Source: Notolepis coatsorum (Eukaryota > Chordata > Actinopteri > Aulopiformes > Paralepididae). Taken from it: 64,000 nucleotides of DNA. Below are positions 22,160 to 33,819 of this stretch, piece by piece (the first letter of the stretch is position 1; each line of letters begins with the position of its first letter). The translations under genes were made by a program, and so were the position numbers. The stretch covers positions 153,762,103 to 153,826,102 of the forward strand of contig OZ020585.1 of NCBI GenBank assembly GCA_963971535.1. The letters run 5' to 3'. Below the pieces are notes generated by a model. The model searched no databases and was not told the origin of the DNA. It saw only the letters and a list, made by a program, of their open reading frames with translations.

Positions 22160-22471
22160 ATGCCACCGAAGAAAGAAAACTCAAAACCAAACCCAAAGCT
22201 AAGTTCAGAGGACCCGCCTATGGCTGCGAGATTCGTGCGTAAAGCAGCAGAGGATATTGAAGAGATGGCCTCCTCCTCAACCGCTATAAACACCTTCGCA
22301 GATACAGAACATATCATCCGGGAAATTAAAAGAATGGAAAAAAAAAAAACGAAAGAATAATAACTGAAATAGCCAAAAAAGTAGATGCTATTAAAGAATC
22401 TATCGAATGCAATATCGAAGCGCTAAGGGTGGCTGCCGACGCACATATTAAGCACACCGTAGCACTGGAAA
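22160..22471 (+). pseudogene. L1-Tx1-like LINE, N-terminal part of ORF1
   Basis: The ATG at 22160 begins MPPKKENSKPNPKLSSED, a basic start as in L1 ORF1 proteins. An A-run at 22336-22348 shifts the frame. In the next frame the text continues ITEIAKKVDAIKESI, a coiled-coil-like pattern, to VALET at 22471. There a 5.1-kb element interrupts it, and the protein resumes at about 27570. ORF1 proteins are trimeric RNA-binding chaperones of the LINE particle. Confidence 0.65.
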
Positions 22472-22472
22472 C

Positions 22473-22762
22473 GTAAGGTTATGTATATAACCAAGTTCTG
22501 TGAGTTATGGTGCGCTCAGCACCAGTTGCACTGTACCTCACTTCGTGCACGAGCACTGAATAAAAAATTCCACCATGTACCTTTACATCCCAACATTCGT
22601 CTGGCCACACCCCCATCCGCTTACCTTCATAAGCAGGAGTGTGGTCACCTACTCGCCTCCTTCCCAAACTTTCACCATAAGGCGAGATCAAGGGCTGCAG
22701 CGGCGTCCTGGTGCTGAGCGCACCATAACTCACAGAACTTGGTTATATACATAACCTTATGT
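22473..22762. repeat. Foldback at the left end of copy 1
   Basis: A roughly 52-bp arm starting gtaaggttatgtatataacc recurs inverted just before 22762 (ggttatatacataaccttat). The arms enclose about 180 bp that include the sequence shared with the right terminus. The same arrangement, with different arm sequence, exists at 61317-61612. Confidence 0.8.
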
Positions 22763-23929
22763 TCTGTTTCGTTATGGCTTCGCTCAGCACCAGTTGCACA
22801 ACAGGAGCTGAGCGGGAGCCATAGCCCGACAAATGTACCCCGCTGAGGCCCCCCACAACCATCAGACCGGGGAGGACCGAGCCCCCCTGACCCTCCCTAA
22901 TGGAGGATACCCCCCCTATTGGAGGCTTACGGGAGGGAGACGGATCCGACGGTGCGAAGAGGAACTCAAGCAACTCAACGCACAGGGTGAGCAGGCCGTG
23001 GCTTGACCCCACGACTACACACACGCACAACCCGCATGCCACCCGCGAAAGAACGGAAGGAACAACCTCGTTACTGCCCCCAAAATCACGGGGTCAAGAG
23101 CAACCCAACCCCGTGGCAAGGCTGTAGCAGCGGAGCGCGAAGGAAGACCCAGACCCACCGAAGGGACTGGATCCCCTGGAAAAAGGGGGCCCGGAGAGGT
23201 CAATGATGCCAGGCATCAAGACCCCACCAGGCGGTCACTTAGTGACACCGCCCCCCACATCGCCAGCGTATTCGGATAAGGCCCCTCCAAGAGCGGGCCC
23301 TTTCCCCCCAATAGCACACGCCTGGCACACTGACCCTGCAGAACAGGCAGTCAGCATGGCCGTAAGCACTCAAAAAGGTTAACCAACGGAAGCAGGCAGC
23401 GCACCGGGGAAAACCAGGCAGCAGGCTGTAACCTGAGCCTGGAGCACTGCGGACGAGACAGGCGCCAAAGGAGTCAGCTGAAAACAGTCCCCCCCGGCGG
23501 AAGGGGCGTATGCTGGCGTTGTTGATCACCATGACAAAGCCTCCATTAAAAAAAACCCACCCAGAGGGGTCGAGGCAGAGAAGGCTGACATGATTGGCAG
23601 ACGTCATGAACGTGCAGGGGCACACTCAACCGGGTAACCCGGGAGTTGACTCGGCTCCAACACACCAGGGAATCAACCACCCTCTCGGTACAGACGGTGG
23701 TTGTTCCTATAACCCCTCAAGAAAAAACTCAGTAAAAAACTCAGCAGTACAAGCGTTTCAGTTTTCAAAAAAGGGTTATCCCAGGCCTACGGTATCAACA
23801 AAACTTTACTTCGGACCGGGCCCGGCGGCACGGGAAGCACAGGGTTACCAGAGGAGGTCCAAGACCACCCCAACAGCCCACTCTTCGCCACGCGTGAGAG
23901 AGGAGCAAAAAGAATGGAGAACCAGCCCT

Positions 23930-24049
23930 AAGCACACCGCACTTGGTATTCCCAGGCGGTCTCCCAACCAAGTACTAACCAGGACCGAACCTGCTTAGCT
24001 ACCGAGATCGGACGAGATCGGGCGTGTACAGGTTGGTATGGCCGGAAGC
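23930..24049 (-). rRNA. 5S rRNA-derived sequence in copy 1 (probably a pseudogene)
   Basis: Read on the minus strand the 120 nt align end to end with vertebrate 5S rRNA. Conserved blocks include cccgatctcgtc, agctaagcagg (box A), tggttagtacttgg and gggagaccgcctgggaatacc (box C region). A T-run (ttttt on the minus strand, at about 23908-23912) follows within about 20 nt, as expected of a Pol III terminator. Several substitutions, such as tggttggg for tggatggg, argue against a functional ribosomal gene. Because it sits inside a repeated element with the same placement in the second copy, it is most likely part of that element. A Pol III promoter role is possible but untested. Confidence 0.8.
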
Positions 24050-27000
24050 CATTACGATAGTGCAGAGTACAACATGTACCCAACAAAGGGCCTCCATAAC
24101 GCCTAACCCTGTGACACCCGGAGCGACCCGGCATTTTTACCCCCGAAAAAAGCACAAGTCCCTCAGGGTACCAGAACAGCAGATCTGCATCCCCGGCGGA
24201 CAACGGGTTAACTGACCTGGACCAGCGCGACCAGTCCCGTGTCCTAACCACGCCGACATGCCCACTCCAGAAGAGGGGGTAGGTATGCGTGTCGATCTAA
24301 AACATGAAAAGAGGGCGCCACCCAGACGGTCCCCATTTGGACCGTGCTCAGTGGCCCACCCCAAGGGCGTGAGACCCCTCTACCTATATTCTGATCTATT
24401 CCGTTAACATCCCCCAGATATGAACGAGAATTCATCGAGACAACCTAGTAAACTGGCACTCGGAGGAGACAAAATTCCATCCCAGTTGCCCGATAAAAAC
24501 GCTGTTTTAACAAGCAACCAAGGCGCACTTAGCCCCTGCGTGATTCTTTAACAGAAACACACCGAGCCAGCACTATGTATGCGTCGAGACCCAAACACAT
24601 CAATGGATAGTCTAGCAAGACACCAAACATTGTTCCTCCAAGTCGCCTGGGAGAACGACACGGAGCTGTCGTGCTTCACATACCTTCCTCTTTTTATTCA
24701 AAAAAGAAAGAAACACAGACTGACATGAATCCCACGTGACGCAGCTGGGGTAATTTTCTTTTACATTTTTACATCCCACCACCCTTGCCATAGGGAGGAG
24801 ACGGAAATCCCCAGAGAGACTTCCCACGCGAGCTGTATAGATTGAAAATAATATATTGCAACATTGAGCTATGTAATATTTGGGTTAGGGCTCTCCGAGG
24901 AGGAGGCACTGAACCAATACACACTCAATAATCGAATTGAATCGAATACACACACAATAGAGCAGAACTCCTTTTTGAAGTTCTACTCACCTTGACAATC
25001 TGAGGAGGAGGCTCTGAACTCTGAGGAGGATCCCTCACAGGGAAGGAGAGTCCAAACTCACAGAAGGCCCAATTAGGAGCTTCGTGAGGAGGAGCTCTGA
25101 CAACTCCCTGAAACAGATCCATAACATGGACCTGAACAACTCACGGAAGTCTTACCAACAGAGACGCGCACAGTGACGTACTCTATGGCGGGGGACAGTG
25201 ACGTAATCTTCCAGGGCGTGGGACCAGGAAACTCCCCCCCCCCCCCCTCTTACCCTGTAACGTGCCGAACAGCAACGTGACAGGAACCTTGAAGGACAGG
25301 AGGTTTTAACCCCTGACCAATCAGAAAACGGGGAGGAAAGGATTACCAGTTCACCCTTTTACGACCCCACACCCTTGATACGATGTAATGACAAATAGAG
25401 CATGACACAGTCATAGTCTGCTACATGAAGTATCTAACAGCTTCACATAGCTCATGCGCTAACCTGCTATCTGACTTTTACTAAGGAAAAAACACAGAAT
25501 AGAGAGGGCCCCCTTTAAGAGCCCCGGTACCAGACTTAGACATGTGCTTCTGTGGCCAAACCTAACCCAGTTGTAGATCACAAGACACACACAACCCTTC
25601 ATCACAACAAAAAATGGCAAAGTACACTCTTCCTACAGAGGAACGCCGTTTTTCATAACGAGAGAATACAGAATCCTCGATTATGTATTGGCCACAGGCC
25701 TTGCTAAGCACACACGATAAGTGACCAAACAATCTTTTCTTTAGGAAAATATAGTTTCTCAAGCGGTTAGCACAACCCCAGCAATCAAGCTGAGGTTTAC
25801 ATCGTATCCCCACAAACACAGTGACACAATATATTGTAAACAACATGTCTGAGAGGAGGGTGGGGAAGCCCCAGGGAACCGGGGGGATCACCCCTCCTTC
25901 CTTACCCTTGATACGACCAAGTTGAACAGGTAACCCTGTTAATATGTGAACACACTGTTCATTGTCATTACAGGCTGAGAAAAGAATTCATTCCTCAATC
26001 ATATGTCACTAAGCATAGCTTTATAGGTTAATTAACCCCCTTAGTTGTGAGTTCACGTTACATGAACACACATGTTCTCATCACAACTAACCAGATCATT
26101 TTTACACATGTAAAACAACAACCCGATTTCTATGGAGAGAGAAGCTATACCAGTGACAAGACAATTCACACACAACACGCGTCGTATCCTCAATGTATTG
26201 CAGCAACACACGTTTGGGAAAACATCGTTATTACAAAACATTTAGAAGGGAAGGAAAGAAGAAGTGTTTAAGGTCCGGTCGCAGGCCAAGCGAACTGCAA
26301 TCTGGCTAACGGGGCACCGAAGTAGAACACAGCATCCCTGTGTTGACGACGAGGGTAACGTCATTGCGCCACCCAGCCGCTACGTTTCTCCATGTTTTAC
26401 GCAGTCCTCACTGGCAGGGCTCCGGTGTAGGTTCGACTAACATCCTCTGTCAAAGATGACGTCGTAGCCGATCGACTGATAGCAACAAGCTAACGTTTAC
26501 TAGCCTGGTAAACACAGCGAGCTAACGCCGCAGCTAACAGCTGACTGGCTAACACAGTAGGCCACAACTAGCACGCAAGCTAAGCAGCTATCACCTGAAC
26601 TGTACACACATAACAAGCCACACTTCAGACAGGCCGCTGTCCAAGTCCCTCCCCTAAGAGGGAAAAGAAAAAGAATGTCAGAACACAGTAGTCAATGGTG
26701 ATCCAGACATACAGCGGGGCCAGCACAGTTCCCATTTCGGGCTGCAGCCGACTTTGAGCATGGAACTCCCGATAAAGAAGATCCTATGCCCACATTTCCT
26801 CGTTAGGGTATACTTTCATTTGTATATGAAAGATGGGGCCTGCACGGGACAGAGAAGCATCCGCTCGAGAATCCTGGGATCACCAGGTCCTGGTCGTGGC
26901 CCACTAGATTGACCATCATGGGCGTCAGACCAAGATCCTCCGACCGCCGTTTAAGCCGAGCAGAGGACCCCAGCCTGAAGTCGGCGTTTCGTAAATTGCC

Positions 27001-27170
27001 AGCTAACCCCCACAGCATCAACAACAACCAGAGCTTGCAAGCAAAACAGTACGTACCCAACCTGGAAACAACCGCTTCTCACAACAGTCGGTGCTTCCCA
27101 CAGTCCAGCTGTGTGGCCGGAGGGCAACCCCATCCAGCCGCAGCAAGGAGGACTGTAGCTGGGGAGCATG

Positions 27171-27428
27171 TCAGCGGCGTGAGCTCCTAATACGAAAAAG
27201 CCGTTGAAGGTCGGAATGACCATCATCTTCCAGACACTCCAGTAACGAAGACAATATCGCCGTATTTTCTCGAAAATAGTGAGAGAGAAAATAAATATAT
27301 GATGTCAACGTATCTTCCTGTTCTTTTGTTTTCCAACTTTCTTCTACTAACAACCTCGTCAAGTGGGAATCTACCGAAGGCACTTCCTTGTGGTGAAAGT
27401 GAAGAAGGAGGTGAGTAGGTGACCACAC
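27171..27428 (-). other. Small reading frame of unknown function near the right end of copy 1
   Basis: The 85-residue frame partly overlaps the terminal inverted repeat. It reads like ordinary protein (for example ILSSLLECLEDDGHSDLQRLF), leucine-rich and possibly helical. I recognise no family. It could be the start of a decayed element protein or chance. Confidence 0.2.
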
Positions 27429-27569
27429 TCCTGCTTATGAAGGTAAGCGGATGGGGGTGTGGCCAGACGAATGTTGGGATGTAAAGGTACATGGTGGAAT
27501 TTTTTATTCAGTGCTCGTGCACGAAGTGAGGTACAGTGCAACTGGTGCTGAGCGAAGCCATAACGAAAC

Positions 27570-27909
27570 AGAACTGGTTTGGAAGAACATCAACAGAATT
27601 TCGGTCTGATCTACAAAGACATAGCTGAGATCAACGAGAAGATAACGGCTGAGATGAAGGGAAACTACAAAGAACACAATACGGATCTCAACGATATAAC
27701 GGCTGAGCTTAAGCGAATCAATGAAGAACAAAAAGCTAAAATAGAGGGCCAAGTACAAGACGGTGTTGTCTCAACTCTATTTGGGGAAACACACTCCCAC
27801 ATTGATGTACCCTGCAAGACTTCGTATCGTCGATAAACAAGGAGAAAGGGTTTTCCTCAACTCGCCTGAAGAGGCTGTCAAATATATGGCAGCACAACGT
27901 GCAGGATAG
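27570..27909 (+). pseudogene. L1-Tx1-like LINE, C-terminal part of ORF1
   Basis: This resumes ORF1 after the 5S-carrying insert. GLEEHQQNFGLIYKDIAEI and the following residues continue the coiled coil. After a frameshift near 27800 the C-terminal domain reads TLMYPARLRIV, then FLNSPEEAVKYMA, and ends at TAG 27907-27909. The LMYPARLR and SPEEA motifs are characteristic of the L1 ORF1 C-terminal domain. Both halves are degenerate. Confidence 0.7.
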
Positions 27910-28973
27910 TTTATATACGTCCTTTTAATCTTTGTTAGGCATGGACACCATATCGTATAAACTTTAATGAACCGCTGATTTGGGACAGAGAGACCTACTA
28001 GCTCTGAGTTATTGAATGTTTTCCCCGTTGGACTTTTTATTATTGCGGACATATTGGATTTAAAATTGGAACGATACAGAGAAGATGATCATGACGAAAG
28101 GATGACACGCAAATTCATGAAGCAGTCCTTATTTTAATAGTATGGAATTCTAACAACATTCTGGAACATACTGGAACATTCTGTCACTGTAAAAACGACA
28201 TATTGGAATAATCTAGAACATTTAAAACATTCTTTGATATATGGAACATTCTGGAATAACAGCAATATGTGGCCAGACATACAGCCAGAAGACCTTCAGG
28301 GGAATAAAATTCTTCACAACGGATCATCGCCCACCCCTGGCCAGGGGAAATGCTGCATATACGTATTTAAAAACTGCTTTTTATTAATTGGAAATATTTC
28401 CACTACTTCTCCACTTTATACTCTAGGTGTTTAAGCATAGCAAAGCTCTTTCAAGATCTAAGTAAATATTTTTATTTTTTTATTTTCTCATATTCTTTGA
28501 GGTTCTCTATTCAGTTCAATACCTCTCTATTATTCTTGGGTTACTATAACTTACACAAGTTCTTATAAAATGTAAGTGATTATGGTATGATAATTGAAGC
28601 TTATTTTTAGTCTTTATTTTTATTTTTATTTTATTTAAATTTTTATTTAACGGGAGAGTGGCCAAGCCACAGTTGACATTCTACTTATGGTAGAATTTAG
28701 AATGTTAGATCCTATGGTATACATAGGAAAGTTAAGAATAAATGGCTCATTCTGGGCTAACCGGTGGTGTAAGGGAGGGAGTTATACGAGAAGGTTGTGT
28801 CTTAGGAACACAGCCTTGTACGGCTCTCTGAGGGAGGGGGATTTAGGGGTTTATTTGTATATGTATGTTTTTAAGCTCGGCTCTCAACGGGACCTCAATA
28901 GTTGGATGTATATCCATTGTGAATTTGTACTCCAGAAGCATTACCAACAATTACACAACAACATGTATAGATT
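27910..28973 (+). other. Spacer between LINE ORF1 and ORF2
   Basis: About 1.06 kb without a reading frame of note. Short imperfect repeats of acattctggaa occur at 28145-28262. Confidence 0.5.
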
Positions 28974-30656
28974 ATGGCTAGTTTGAATATAATGATCTGG
29001 AAAATAATCAACAAAAACGCAAAAGCGTGCTCACACTGATGAAAAACAAACAGGTTGATGTGGCTCTTTTAAGCGAAACGCACATTTTAGTGGAAGACAA
29101 AGCTACGCTAGCGGACAACATATATCATAACATTAGTCACTCTTCCTTTGGAACGAGATCCCGTGGAGTTGCTATAGTCGTGAAACGGAAGTTGAATATT
29201 GAATTGAAGGAAGTATGGTCTGATACAGATGGTCGGATAACCATAGCTAAAATTGTATATAGGAATAGGAAAATAGCGTTGGTAGCGGCATATGCCCCAA
29301 ATCTGTACGAGGCTAATTTCTACACTACACTTACCAGAACAATGTTGAACCTTCCTGAATACTCATTTATAATTGCCGCAGATTTTAATGCCATTTGGGA
29401 TCCCGGGATGGATAAATCTTATCCCACCTTTTCCAACGACCAGAAAAATGTATCTAATGCGTTAAAGGATTTGTCTAAGAATACAGGTGTAAATGACCTA
29501 TGGCGATCACTCAACCCTACGACCCGAAAGATCTGCAAGACATAACACACTTTCCAGAATAGATTATGTTTTTGCATCCCCTAGACTATTTGATAACTAT
29601 GAAGTGGAATCAGATCACTGTTATTTACTCCTAAAAGGATCATTTGGTATACTGTCATCCCGAGCCCCAAGATGGCGATTTAACTCGATATTGCTGAAAA
29701 ACAAGGAATTCATTACACAATTCAAAGAAGCTCTTTCTGTATTCCTACTGGAGAATGCGAAATCGATACAGGACCCCAGAATATTATGGATGTCGGTAAA
29801 GGGATTGATCAAGGATTTTACCTGGAACTTTTCCTCCAAAATACGCAAGAATCGTTGTTCAAAACTGGCAGAGCTGGAAACGCTTTACTCTACGTTATTT
29901 TCCTCTTTACAATACAACTACTCGGTTTGACTGGAAACTCAAATTAATGTGTTAAAAAAAAAGATTAATGACATTTATAAACAACAATCTGAAGTTCAAA
30001 TACGTAGCACAAGACAACAGCATTACTTTGATGGTTCTAAACCAAGTCACCTACTAGCTATGCAGTTAAGAGCCAACGCAAAATTTGCAGATATAACTAC
30101 CATTAAGGCACAGCAAGGACTTGTTACAGACCCTAAAAAAATCAACGAGACATTCAAACAGTTCTACTCCAACTTGTACAAATCAGAAATGGTCTTCAAT
30201 CAAAACAAAATGGACATCTTAATCAAATTAACCTTCCTAAACTATCAGAGGATGACGCTAAACAGTTAGAAACACCCATCACACTAGATGAACTTAGGGA
30301 GGCCATATCTGAAATGAAAAAAGTGGTAGGGCTCCTGAAGACCCCACCGATTGCGGTAGTTATAGACCCTTAAGCCTCCTCGGAACCGATATCAAGCTGT
30401 ACTCCAAGGTATTAGCCATCAGACTTCAAAAGCATATGACGTCTTTAGTTAATCCTGACCAGACTGGCTTCATAAGAGGCCGCTTGATCACGGATAATAT
30501 AAGACGGTTACTACATGTGCTAGATGCCAGCAAGGATGACACCACACCTAAGGCGATGCTGTCCCTGGATGCGATGAAAGCCTTTGATAGGTTGGAATGG
30601 TCTTATCTATGGGCAGTATTAGAAAGGATGGGGTTAGGAAAAGGATTAATTGATAT
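28974..30656 (+). pseudogene. L1-Tx1-like LINE, ORF2 endonuclease and N-terminal RT
   Basis: ORF2 starts at about ATG 28974 (MASLNIM...). The APE-type endonuclease is recognisable by VDVALLSETHI (catalytic Glu), AAYAPNLYEANFY, FIIAADFNAIWD and, after a frameshift near 29515, SRIDYVFASP and the SDHCYLLL motif. The region before the RT is broken by frameshifts. RT motifs follow at 30436-30656: NPDQTGFIRGRLITDNIRR and MLSLDAMKAFDRLEWSYLW, where the motif A Asp is present. At 30656 the frame is cut by a BEL/Pao element and resumes at 37110. Endonuclease and RT would carry out target-primed reverse transcription. This copy is dead. Confidence 0.85.
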
Positions 30657-31050
30657 TGTAGTGGCCGACTGTCATTCCTCTGTGTGCTGACAGTCGTCCA
30701 CGATGCACCTGCTATTGTGCCTTTTCACGCTGTACCAAAGTTGTGATGTTGAATGAATTGAATGTCCAAAGTTGCCGCCGGTTCGGTTTACAGGGTTTAT
30801 TGTTGTCCAAAGGTAAATGATAGTGAATGAAGGGTTAAACAGAACAGTCGTCAATTGCTCTGTGGTCAGTTCCAACAGTGAAACAGTAGCGTTTGAAGGT
30901 AAAACCTCGGCAGGTGCACAAGATTCCATTGATCACCTTGGCTATTTATAGGAGTGGGCTGTAATGGGTGGTGAGCCCTCTAGTGTCCAAACATAAATAA
31001 GACAGTCTAAAGGTCCTAATATATATATATATAAATGGTTCAGTGCATGG

Positions 31051-31111
<61 letters not shown>

Positions 31112-31155
31112 ATATAATAATATATAAATCCACCAAGTCGGTTTCTGCCTCTACA
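30657..31155 (-). mobile_element. 3' LTR of the BEL/Pao element
   Basis: 499 bp, with TG...CA ends, including a (TA)n array at about 31020-31112. On the element strand it is preceded by the purine-rich stretch ttaaggggccggtg, in the position of a polypurine tract (about 31156-31172). Confidence 0.85.
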
Positions 31156-31729
31156 CACCGGCCCCTTAATTGTGCACCAAAACACAATTATAAAACTATA
31201 TATGCATCAAAAAGGCAAAGAAGCCGACATAACTTACAGTCAATGCTAATGTCCTCAATAATAAACAACATGAAATCACAATTCTAAACATAAAGAAACT
31301 TGACTGGGTCCTGTGGTTTTGACCTGTTGTCCCTGAGCATGGGAAGAACAAATCAGTTAGTGAGTCAAGTAACAGATAAGGTAACTCAATAATATTCAAT
31401 TTTCTTTATATAACAAACAGAGCCATATAGCTCCGACAGGCATATAGCCAATGTCTTTTTTTTATTTTTTATTTTTTTTATAACAAACAGAGCCATATAG
31501 CTCTGATAGACATATAGCCAATGTCTATTCAAAGTTCAATGTTGTGACTCTCCACCAGGGTTAATCAGGACTGTCTGCGGTAGGTCGGTCAGGAAGTCTC
31601 AGCCGCTCTTTTTCAGGTTTCTTTACGCCGTTTCTTCTTGTAATTCCTTCTCTTGGAAACTTGGTTATCTTGTTTTTCCATGGTGCATTTCATGTCGTCT
31701 TCTGCAACACTCTTATCCTCAGCAGGTTT
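31156..31729 (-). other. 3' untranslated region of the BEL/Pao element
   Basis: Contains a direct duplication of about 55-70 bp (aacaaacagagccatatagc at about 31412 and 31482). No reading frame is seen. Confidence 0.5.
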
Positions 31730-32152
31730 TCACAGAGTAGAGCTACGCTTTGGGAGATGCACTTCTATGCTGTCGTCTTTGTCCTCTTCAGGAAGGTGCC
31801 GCTTGGTCAGCCTTCTTGGACCGGCTGCGACCGCTGCCGTCCTGCTTCTTAGAGCTCCCGCCCCAAACACTGGAGGTTCAGCAGTGGTTTCGTTATGTGC
31901 ATCCTCCTCTTCCTCTGCTTCATTCTCTAAGGGGCTGCAGTCGTGCACATCATCTGGTTTCCCAGTACACTCTTCCTCTGTGGAATCATCTGATGCCTCT
32001 CTCTCATCTGGTGTACATGTAGCAGGGTTAATGGTTGGTTTTGCTGGTGCTGTTTCAGGTTCGTCTTGCATTTCATTTGCAGCACTCTCTTCCACAGCTG
32101 CCACACTGTATTTCTCCTTTTCAATATCTGACACAGTGATTACCTCTGTCAC
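31730..32152 (-). CDS. Acidic reading frame of unknown function in the BEL/Pao element
   Basis: 140 residues, rich in Glu, Asp and Ala (EEEEDAHNETTAEPP), with a basic patch toward the end (RRLTKRHLPEEDKDD). It begins immediately after the stop that ends the RT remnant, in the same phase, so it may be the tail of the original polyprotein joined across the internal deletion. No known domain is recognised, and there is no signal peptide or membrane segment. Confidence 0.35.
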   Translation of the reverse strand: MTEVITVSDIEKEKYSVAAVEESAANEMQDEPETAPAKPTINPATCTPDEREASDDSTEEECTGKPDDVHDCSPLENEAEEEEDAHNETTAEPPVFGAGALRSRTAAVAAGPRRLTKRHLPEEDKDDSIEVHLPKRSSTL

Positions 32153-32155
32153 CGC

Positions 32156-33815
32156 TTATTCTTCTGTGGAAACAGACTTTAAACAATCATTTCCATAGAA
32201 ATGGCTTCGAACAGTGTCAACTGCCTCAGCTGAGAATGCTCCTGTGTTGTCCTCTGCAGACTTTAGTAGGGCATAACTGGTATGTGCAAGTTGATAATGT
32301 CCATCACTTTTCACAGCAGAGTTCGAGATAATTTCCACAAATCTTTTGTCTTCAACAGAAGACATCTTCTTCTTTTCCTCGTATTTTCCTTCTGGGAAAT
32401 CATGGTTGCATCGTTCAATGAGAAGGTCGTTCATGTCCGCTACTGAAATCTGATTAGCGGTGACAGATGAGTGCGGCCCGTCTCCATCCTTGTTTAGTGG
32501 TCCATTCACCATCCATCCCAACACTGTTTTAACAGCATAAGGTCCCTCATTCTGACTGTTAATGACCTTCCACGGTTCCATCAGTTGTGGCGCATTGGTT
32601 CCAATGAGCAGTCCAACAGGCGCATCAACTTCCGTCAAGTGAATCTTCTTCAAGTAGTCCCACCTTTCCAGTGCAGCTTGTGTAGGCATGTGCTCCTTGG
32701 CTACAGGGATTTCATCCTGGATGTACAGCTTTGGTAGCTCGTAGAACTCAGAACTGTCAATGTTGCTCACTTCAAGTCGACCAGCAGGGACAAATGAAGT
32801 GCTAACAGCTTGCTCTTGGCCCATCATCCTCAGCAGGATTTGTGTTTTCTCCACCTTTGCATTCAACTGCCGTATTAATGCTTCAGTACAAAAACATGCT
32901 GTACTCCCCGAATCCATGAAAGCGTACGTTTGGATGACTTTAGTTGAGTCGGACATTTTTACCTGTACTGGTATGATTGAAAGTGTTTGGCCATCACCGG
33001 CCACGGTAACGCCATGGGCTTTCAAAGAAACCATTCCACTGCTGATTGTCGTACCTGTCTCTCCATCATCTTCTCCTTTATACATGTGTAGAATTGTTGG
33101 ATGTTTTTGGGAACACACATCACAATTCAAACTGTTCGGGCAATCTTTGCTTCTATGTCCCTTATTCAAACAGCCGAAGCATATTCCTCTATACATCAAG
33201 CATAACATTTTTTCCTTGTGAGGTCTGTTGTTCATTTTACATGTTTCATCTGCATGTTCTCCTTCACAGAATACACACGGTCTGCGCACAATGGCGTGTA
33301 AGCGGTCAACGCTTATCCTTGAATCTTTGTAGGGCTTCCGTTCATCATGGAAACCCAGAGTTGCAATAGTTGCAAAGCTACTTCGCTGGTAGTCTAGGTT
33401 GAACCTTGCATTGAATGGTTTTCTTCCTCTTTGTTCCTTTTTGGGTGCAGGGTCTTTCATGTCCCCAAAAAGAGGATCTGTTGCCATTCTAGCCTGTCGC
33501 TCTATGAAGGCAACAAGCTCAGGAAACTTTGCCCTTTTTCTTTTACGTTCATAAAAGTCATAAGCAGTAGCTCGCCACCTCTCCCTGAGCCTGTATGGTA
33601 ATTTTAGGATCACCAGCTTCATTTGAGATGGGGTGCTCAGCTCATCCAAGAATTCAATGTCTTGCATTGTGTTTAGACATCCACGGAGAGCAATTGAATA
33701 GGCATGCAGTGCCCTGTTGTCCTCACTTTTGATAGCAGTCCACTTGGAAACTTTCTCCATACTGCTGCGATTAGGAGTTGATTTCTGAAGTTTTCTTCAA
33801 GCAGTCTTTTGGCTT
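32156..33815 (-). pseudogene. BEL/Pao gag C-terminus, zinc motifs, protease and RT remnant
   Basis: From about 33815 the frame encodes the end of the gag-like domain, then three Cys/His clusters (CVFCEGEHADETC, CFGCLNKGHRSKDC, CDVCSQKHPTILH) at about residues 165-235 counted from 33760. The protease motif FMDSGSTACFC follows, with the catalytic Asp at about residue 283. The conserved KTVLGWMVNGP stretch of BEL/Pao proteins comes next, then SVEDKRFVEI. The expected RT is missing. The text jumps to VRSHFYGNDCLKSV, a remnant of the RT catalytic block in which the usual Y-V-D-D reads Y-G-N-D. The stop is at 32156-32158. The protease would process the polyprotein; RT function is lost. Confidence 0.85.
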
Positions 33816-33819
33816 CGTT

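Larger units (their letters stand above)
22473..27564. mobile_element. Large element of unknown class carrying a 5S rRNA-derived sequence (copy 1)
   Basis: The insert splits LINE ORF1. Its ends share an inverted repeat of roughly 150-180 bp. The left part from about 22494 (ctcagcaccagttgcactgt to gtggtcacctactcgcctcc) is mirrored at 27410-27564. A 5-bp gaaac lies at 22468-22472 and 27565-27569 and may be the target duplication, although the exact ends are uncertain. The left terminus is followed by a foldback (22473-22762), a GC-rich core, a 5S-like block (23930-24049) and about 3 kb without a recognisable domain. A collinear second copy begins at about 61317. No transposase, RT or integrase motif was found, so the class is unknown. 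Confidence 0.65.

Noticed and set aside
23239..23625. Minus-strand 128-residue frame in the GC-rich core of the 5S-carrying element
   Set aside because: The corresponding region of copy 2 has its frame broken differently, with no conserved protein pattern, so it is probably non-coding.
23930..24049. Functional 5S ribosomal RNA gene
   Set aside because: It lies inside a repeated element, has several substitutions, and the second copy is more damaged, so a working rDNA unit is unlikely.
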